Positions 6,534 through 9,186 of a DNA stretch of 9,186 nucleotides are shown here, piece by piece. Each line of letters begins with the position of its first letter. The first letter of the stretch is position 1. Both the position numbers and the translations under genes were made by a program. The notes under the pieces are model-generated. The model was given only the letters and a program-made list of their open reading frames with translations. It searched no databases and had not been told where the DNA came from. The stretch comes from Clostridiales bacterium. GTDB lineage: Bacteria > Bacillota_A > Clostridia > Christensenellales > Aristaeellaceae. The stretch spans positions 1 to 9,186 of the forward strand of contig JAIKWN010000005.1 in assembly GCA_024684665.1 (NCBI GenBank), given 5' to 3'.

Positions 6534-6644
6534 ATGCCGGATCGCAAAGAATGCTTTGAAGAGAGCAAAAGCATTCTTCTTTATGAGGAATTGTCTTTCC
6601 CGTTACATCCCCTGCCAATCCGGCTAAAAGGCAGATCTTTATGA
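6534..6644 (+). CDS. Possible small protein or leader peptide of 36 residues upstream of citXG
   Basis: An ATG at 6534 is preceded by a near-perfect Shine-Dalgarno AAGGAGGT (6517-6524) nine bases away, and opens a 36-codon frame starting MPDRKECFEE and ending LKGRSL. Its TGA overlaps the citXG ATG as ATGA, the same coupling used by citD-citE-citF. The ribosome site is better than that of citXG itself (AAAAGG, about ten bases from its ATG), so translation of this frame may load ribosomes onto citXG. I do not recognise the peptide; it is leucine-rich (seven Leu), with no clear signal or membrane segment. An 11-bp inverted repeat lies inside it. It could instead be an untranslated leader with a chance frame. 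Base composition is more AT-rich than the neighbouring genes, which weakens the case for a conserved protein. Confidence 0.4.
   Translation: MPDRKECFEESKSILLYEELSFPLHPLPIRLKGRSL
6547..6578 (+). terminator. Stem-loop between lysR and citXG, weak terminator or attenuator candidate
   Basis: AAGAATGCTTT (6547-6557) and AAAGCATTCTT (6568-6578) form a perfect 11-bp stem with a 10-base loop. The descending arm runs into CTTTATG, so the tail is pyrimidine-rich (TTCTTCTTT) but not a clean T run, and the stem has only three GC pairs. It could partly terminate the lysR transcript before citXG. It also lies inside the 36-codon frame, where passing ribosomes would open it. Confidence 0.4.
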
Positions 6645-7990
6645 ATGTAACCGTTGCGGACATGATGCGCGCCCGGGATGCAAGGGCGGAACGGCAGCGC
6701 CAGCTGCTCGCCGGAAACAGAAAAACACTTCTCTGCTTCACGATGAATATCCCCGGCCCCGTGAAACGAAGCGCAGAGATTGAAAATGGATTTGCCATTG
6801 GGAAACGCCGCCTGAGAGGCGCCTTCCTGCGCGCCGAAATCCATCCTCTTTATGAAGAGGAAACCATCGAATCCACCGGCTGCGAAATAATATACGTACT
6901 GCCTACAGATCCACTCGCGCTGAAGCGGCTGACGGCAGAGGTCGAGGAGCGGGACGCGCTGGGCCGGCTTTTTGACCTGGACGTACTGCGTCCAGATGGG
7001 ATAAAGGTAGACCGGCAGGAAATTGGCCTTCCCGGGCGGCGTTGCCTACTCTGCGGCGAGGCAGCCCAAGTCTGCGCCCGTTCCCGCAGGCACAGCGTAG
7101 AGGCGCTGGTAAGCCGCACATACGAAATCCTGCGGGAAGCTATCCGAGCAGAACTCGGGAGGCGCGTTTCCTCCATCGCGGCCCGTGCTCTCCTCTTCGA
7201 GGTGAACTCCACTCCGAAACCGGGACTTGTGGATCGGTTGAACAGCGGCAGCCACCGGGATATGGACATCTTCACTTTCGCATCCAGTACCGCCGCCCTT
7301 GCGCCGTATTTCGGGTGCTGCGCAAAGGCCGGTTATGACCTGCGTGGAGCGCCGGCAGAAGAAACCCTCGCCGCAATCCGTCCGATGGGCAAGCAGGCGG
7401 AAGAAGAGATGCTTCTCTCCACAGGCGGCGTCAACACACATAAGGGTGCTGTCTTTTCCCTGGGGATTCTTGCTGCCGCGGCCGGACGTACAGGGGAAGT
7501 CGGTTCCATCCCTGCAGAACGGCTTCTCTCCCTTGTTGCGGAAATATGCCGGGGCATCACCGCACAGGATTTTGCGGGGCTTACGGAAGAGAATGCTCAC
7601 ACAGTGGGACAGCAACTCTTCCTGCGATACGGGATTCCCGGTGTTCGTGGGGAGGCAGAGCGGGGCTTTCCTTTAGTACGAAAATACGGTCTGCCAAAGC
7701 TCCGGGCCGGACTTTCCGCCGGACTTTCGCTGAATGACGCCGGCTGCGCCGCCCTGCTTTCCATGCTGGCGGGCGGCACGGATACTAACGTCATACACCG
7801 CAGCAGCTTTGCCCGGGCAAAAGGAATCTCCGCCCGGGCGGCGGAACTGCTCGCAGCGCAGCCTTTTCCGTCCCGCGAGACACTGATTGCTTTCGACCGA
7901 GAGCTGACAGCGGAAAACATCTCTCCCGGAGGCACAGCGGATCTGCTGGCGCTGACATTCTTTTTGTATTTCATGGAGGAGGGAGAATAA
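6641..7990 (+). CDS. citXG: Fused CitX-CitG: apo-citrate lyase phosphoribosyl-dephospho-CoA transferase and triphosphoribosyl-dephospho-CoA synthase
   Basis: This 449-residue protein joins two enzymes that make and attach the citrate lyase cofactor. Residues 1 to about 160 are CitX, which transfers the cofactor to the serine of CitD. Seen here are ARDARAERQRQLL (11-23), FDLDVL (111-116, acidic DxD), and the cysteine-containing LPGRRCLLCGEAAQVCARSRRH (130-151) typical of CitX. Residues about 165-449 are CitG, which makes 2'-(5''-triphosphoribosyl)-3'-dephospho-CoA from ATP and dephospho-CoA. Its motifs are FEVNSTPKPGLVDRLNSGSHRDMD (186-209), STGGVNTHKGAVFSLG (260-275) and ISPGGTADLLALTFFL (427-442). 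The ATG at 6641 is the only plausible start; an in-frame TGA lies at 6584. Its stop abuts the citC start. CitX-CitG fusions are known, for example in Haemophilus. Both domains look intact. Confidence 0.95.
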   Translation: MNVTVADMMRARDARAERQRQLLAGNRKTLLCFTMNIPGPVKRSAEIENGFAIGKRRLRGAFLRAEIHPLYEEETIESTGCEIIYVLPTDPLALKRLTAEVEERDALGRLFDLDVLRPDGIKVDRQEIGLPGRRCLLCGEAAQVCARSRRHSVEALVSRTYEILREAIRAELGRRVSSIAARALLFEVNSTPKPGLVDRLNSGSHRDMDIFTFASSTAALAPYFGCCAKAGYDLRGAPAEETLAAIRPMGKQAEEEMLLSTGGVNTHKGAVFSLGILAAAAGRTGEVGSIPAERLLSLVAEICRGITAQDFAGLTEENAHTVGQQLFLRYGIPGVRGEAERGFPLVRKYGLPKLRAGLSAGLSLNDAGCAALLSMLAGGTDTNVIHRSSFARAKGISARAAELLAAQPFPSRETLIAFDRELTAENISPGGTADLLALTFFLYFMEEGE

Positions 7991-9031
7991 GTGTCCTTCA
8001 CGATCACGAAAGTATATGCCTCGGATAAACTCATGAATCGTCAGGTGGACGCGCTGCTGATGCAGGAGGGCATTACGCGGGACGCAAATCTCGACTACAC
8101 TGCCGCCATGCTGAATGACGATTACCACGTAATCGCCACCGGAAGCTGTTTCGGCAACACCCTGCGCTGCTTCGCCGTAGATCGACAGCATCAGGGAGAA
8201 GGCCTCCTCAACGAAATCATCACCCACCTGATCGACGTACAGAACACACGTGGGAATTACCATCTTTTTCTTTATACAAAGCCGGATACGTCGAAGTTCT
8301 TCTCCGACTTGGGTTTCACGGAAATTGCAAGGGTTCCCGAAAAACTGGTTTTCATGGAAAACCGCAGGGATGGTTTTCCTTCCTATCTACGTGCTCTCGC
8401 AAAGACACGGCATGAAGGAAATAGTGCGGCTATCGTCATGAATGCGAATCCTTTCACACTGGGGCATCGGTATCTGATCGAAACAGCGTCAGCTGCCTGC
8501 GACACGCTGCATCTCTTCGTCGTTTCCGAAGACGCAAGCCTGGTCCCCTATTCCGTACGCCGAAGACTGATAGTAGAAGGAACTGCCGACATTTCGAACC
8601 TCATACTCCATGACTGCGGACCGTATATCATCTCCTCCGCAACTTTCCCAAGTTATTTTTTGAAAGACGAAGCCACGGTAATTGAAAGCCAGGCGAAACT
8701 GGATCTCGCCGTGTTCATCCGCATTGCTGAAGCGCTTGGAATAACCTCCCGATTTGTAGGCGAAGAACCAACCAGCCTGGTGACCGGCATCTACAACCGG
8801 ATCATGACTGAAGCGCTGCCGGAGAACGGAATCCGTTGCATCGTCATCCCCAGGAAAGAGTCCGGCGGAAGGCCCATCAGCGCCAGCACCGTCCGCCAGC
8901 TTTTAGCAGCAGGCGACTGGGAATCGCTTTCATCGCTAGTACCGGAGACGACTCTAGCTTTTTTCAAAAGCCTGGAAGCAGAGCCAATCCTCGAAAAAAT
9001 ACGTCGATCGAGGAACGTTGTCCATTACTGA
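7991..9031 (+). CDS. citC: [Citrate (pro-3S)-lyase] ligase (acetate:SH-citrate lyase ligase)
   Basis: CitC activates citrate lyase by ATP-dependent acetylation of the thiol on the CitD prosthetic group. The 346-residue length is normal. The N-terminal part (about 1-125) resembles a GNAT acetyltransferase fold, with the loop QHQGEGLLNEI (66-76). The C-terminal part (about 145-346) is a nucleotidyltransferase domain. It has MNANPFTLGHRYLIE (150-164), whose TLGH stands for the HxGH nucleotide-binding motif, and ISAST (296-300), the family's second nucleotide-binding motif. The start is a GTG at 7991, immediately after the citXG stop, with GGAGGAGGGAG just upstream inside the end of citXG, so translation is probably coupled. 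No terminator follows before the group II intron end 17 bases beyond the stop. Confidence 0.95.
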   Translation: MSFTITKVYASDKLMNRQVDALLMQEGITRDANLDYTAAMLNDDYHVIATGSCFGNTLRCFAVDRQHQGEGLLNEIITHLIDVQNTRGNYHLFLYTKPDTSKFFSDLGFTEIARVPEKLVFMENRRDGFPSYLRALAKTRHEGNSAAIVMNANPFTLGHRYLIETASAACDTLHLFVVSEDASLVPYSVRRRLIVEGTADISNLILHDCGPYIISSATFPSYFLKDEATVIESQAKLDLAVFIRIAEALGITSRFVGEEPTSLVTGIYNRIMTEALPENGIRCIVIPRKESGGRPISASTVRQLLAAGDWESLSSLVPETTLAFFKSLEAEPILEKIRRSRNVVHY

Positions 9032-9048
9032 TCTAATTTCTTAATATA

Positions 9049-9186
9049 ATCGAGTAGGAGGGGGTGATTAACCCCCGTCCTCTCACCGCACCGTGCGTAC
9101 CGTTCGGTACACGGCGCGTGTAATGCAATCAGGTTACCAGCTTACATAGTATGGACAATCGTCCGTAAAATGCAGGCTTCATGGAT
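9049..9186 (-). mobile_element. Group II intron, 3' part, cut by window edge
   Basis: Read on the minus strand, the segment ends with a canonical group II intron 3' terminus: a domain V hairpin, a 2-base linker, a domain VI hairpin with a bulged A, and an end CTCGAT (9054-9049). The A lies seven bases from the predicted 3' end, as expected for the branch point. The element runs off the right edge, where a reverse transcriptase/maturase gene would be expected. No reading frame in the remaining bases is long enough to assign to it. The element is in the opposite direction to citC. The exact 3' splice boundary at 9049 is inferred from the domain VI geometry and the usual purine-pyrimidine (AY) end. 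Confidence 0.85.
9052..9118 (-). ncRNA. Group II intron domains V and VI (ribozyme catalytic core and branch-point helix)
   Basis: Domain V (9118-9087): CGCGCCGTG pairs with CACGGTGCG including a G-U pair, then a 2-base CG bulge, an upper helix TACC/GGTA and the tetraloop GAAC. Linker GT (9086-9085). Domain VI (9084-9052): GAG, AGGA, a bulged C and GGGGGT pair with ACCCCC, TCCT and CTC around a TAATC loop, leaving one unpaired A at 9055, the predicted branch-point nucleotide. The catalytic triad position in domain V reads CGC (9116-9114) rather than the commoner AGC. All pairing is seen directly in the sequence. Confidence 0.85.

Noticed and set aside
9060..9076. GGGGGT / ACCCCC hairpin as the citC terminator
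   Set aside because: No T run follows on the plus strand, and the stem is explained as domain VI of the group II intron on the minus strand.
9119..9186. C-terminus of a group II intron maturase at the right edge (minus strand)
   Set aside because: Two frames stay open for 14-18 codons from the edge before a stop, but neither is long or distinctive enough to assign.
1..9186. CRISPR arrays, tRNA or rRNA genes, phage genes or a novel defence system
   Set aside because: No direct-repeat array, cloverleaf, rRNA segment or unknown multi-gene cassette was seen. Nearly all of the window is accounted for by citrate transport and lyase genes.

Overview
The window is a compact citrate-uptake and citrate-cleavage locus built around a divergent regulatory gap. 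It fits a GC-rich anaerobic or fermentative bacterium, most likely a Bacillota member (Clostridia or Negativicutes). The reasons are strong AGGAGG-type ribosome binding sites, the style of the TctC signal peptide, and citrate lyase genes packed with four-base ATGA overlaps. The taxonomic call is an inference; no rRNA or marker gene is present.

Minus strand, read right to left from about 5434 to the left edge: tctC, tctB and tctA (tripartite tricarboxylate transporter: periplasmic binding protein, small and large membrane subunits), then citD, citE and citF (citrate lyase acyl carrier protein, beta and alpha subunits). citF is cut by the window edge after 290 codons. Two strong stem-loops split this presumed operon into three modules: tctC / tctB-tctA / citD-citE-citF. 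Plus strand, read left to right from 5553: a LysR-type regulator, a possible 36-codon small ORF with a very good Shine-Dalgarno sequence, a fused citX-citG gene, and citC. These last two provide the enzymes that make and attach the citrate lyase prosthetic group and acetylate it.

The 187-bp gap between tctC and the lysR gene holds a 7+7 bp inverted repeat (5492-5511) and a related half-site (5458-5464). They are spaced as expected for the recognition and activation sites of a LysR regulator acting on the tctC promoter.

Together the genes describe one pathway. TctC captures a tricarboxylate, presumably citrate, and TctAB imports it. CitXG builds and attaches the triphosphoribosyl-dephospho-CoA-derived cofactor on CitD, and CitC acetylates it. 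CitDEF then splits citrate into acetate and oxaloacetate. No oxaloacetate decarboxylase and no CitA/CitB two-component system are visible; they could lie outside.

At the right edge, on the minus strand, the 3' end of a group II intron (domains V and VI with a bulged branch-point A) begins 17 bases beyond the citC stop. It marks a mobile-element insertion bordering the locus.
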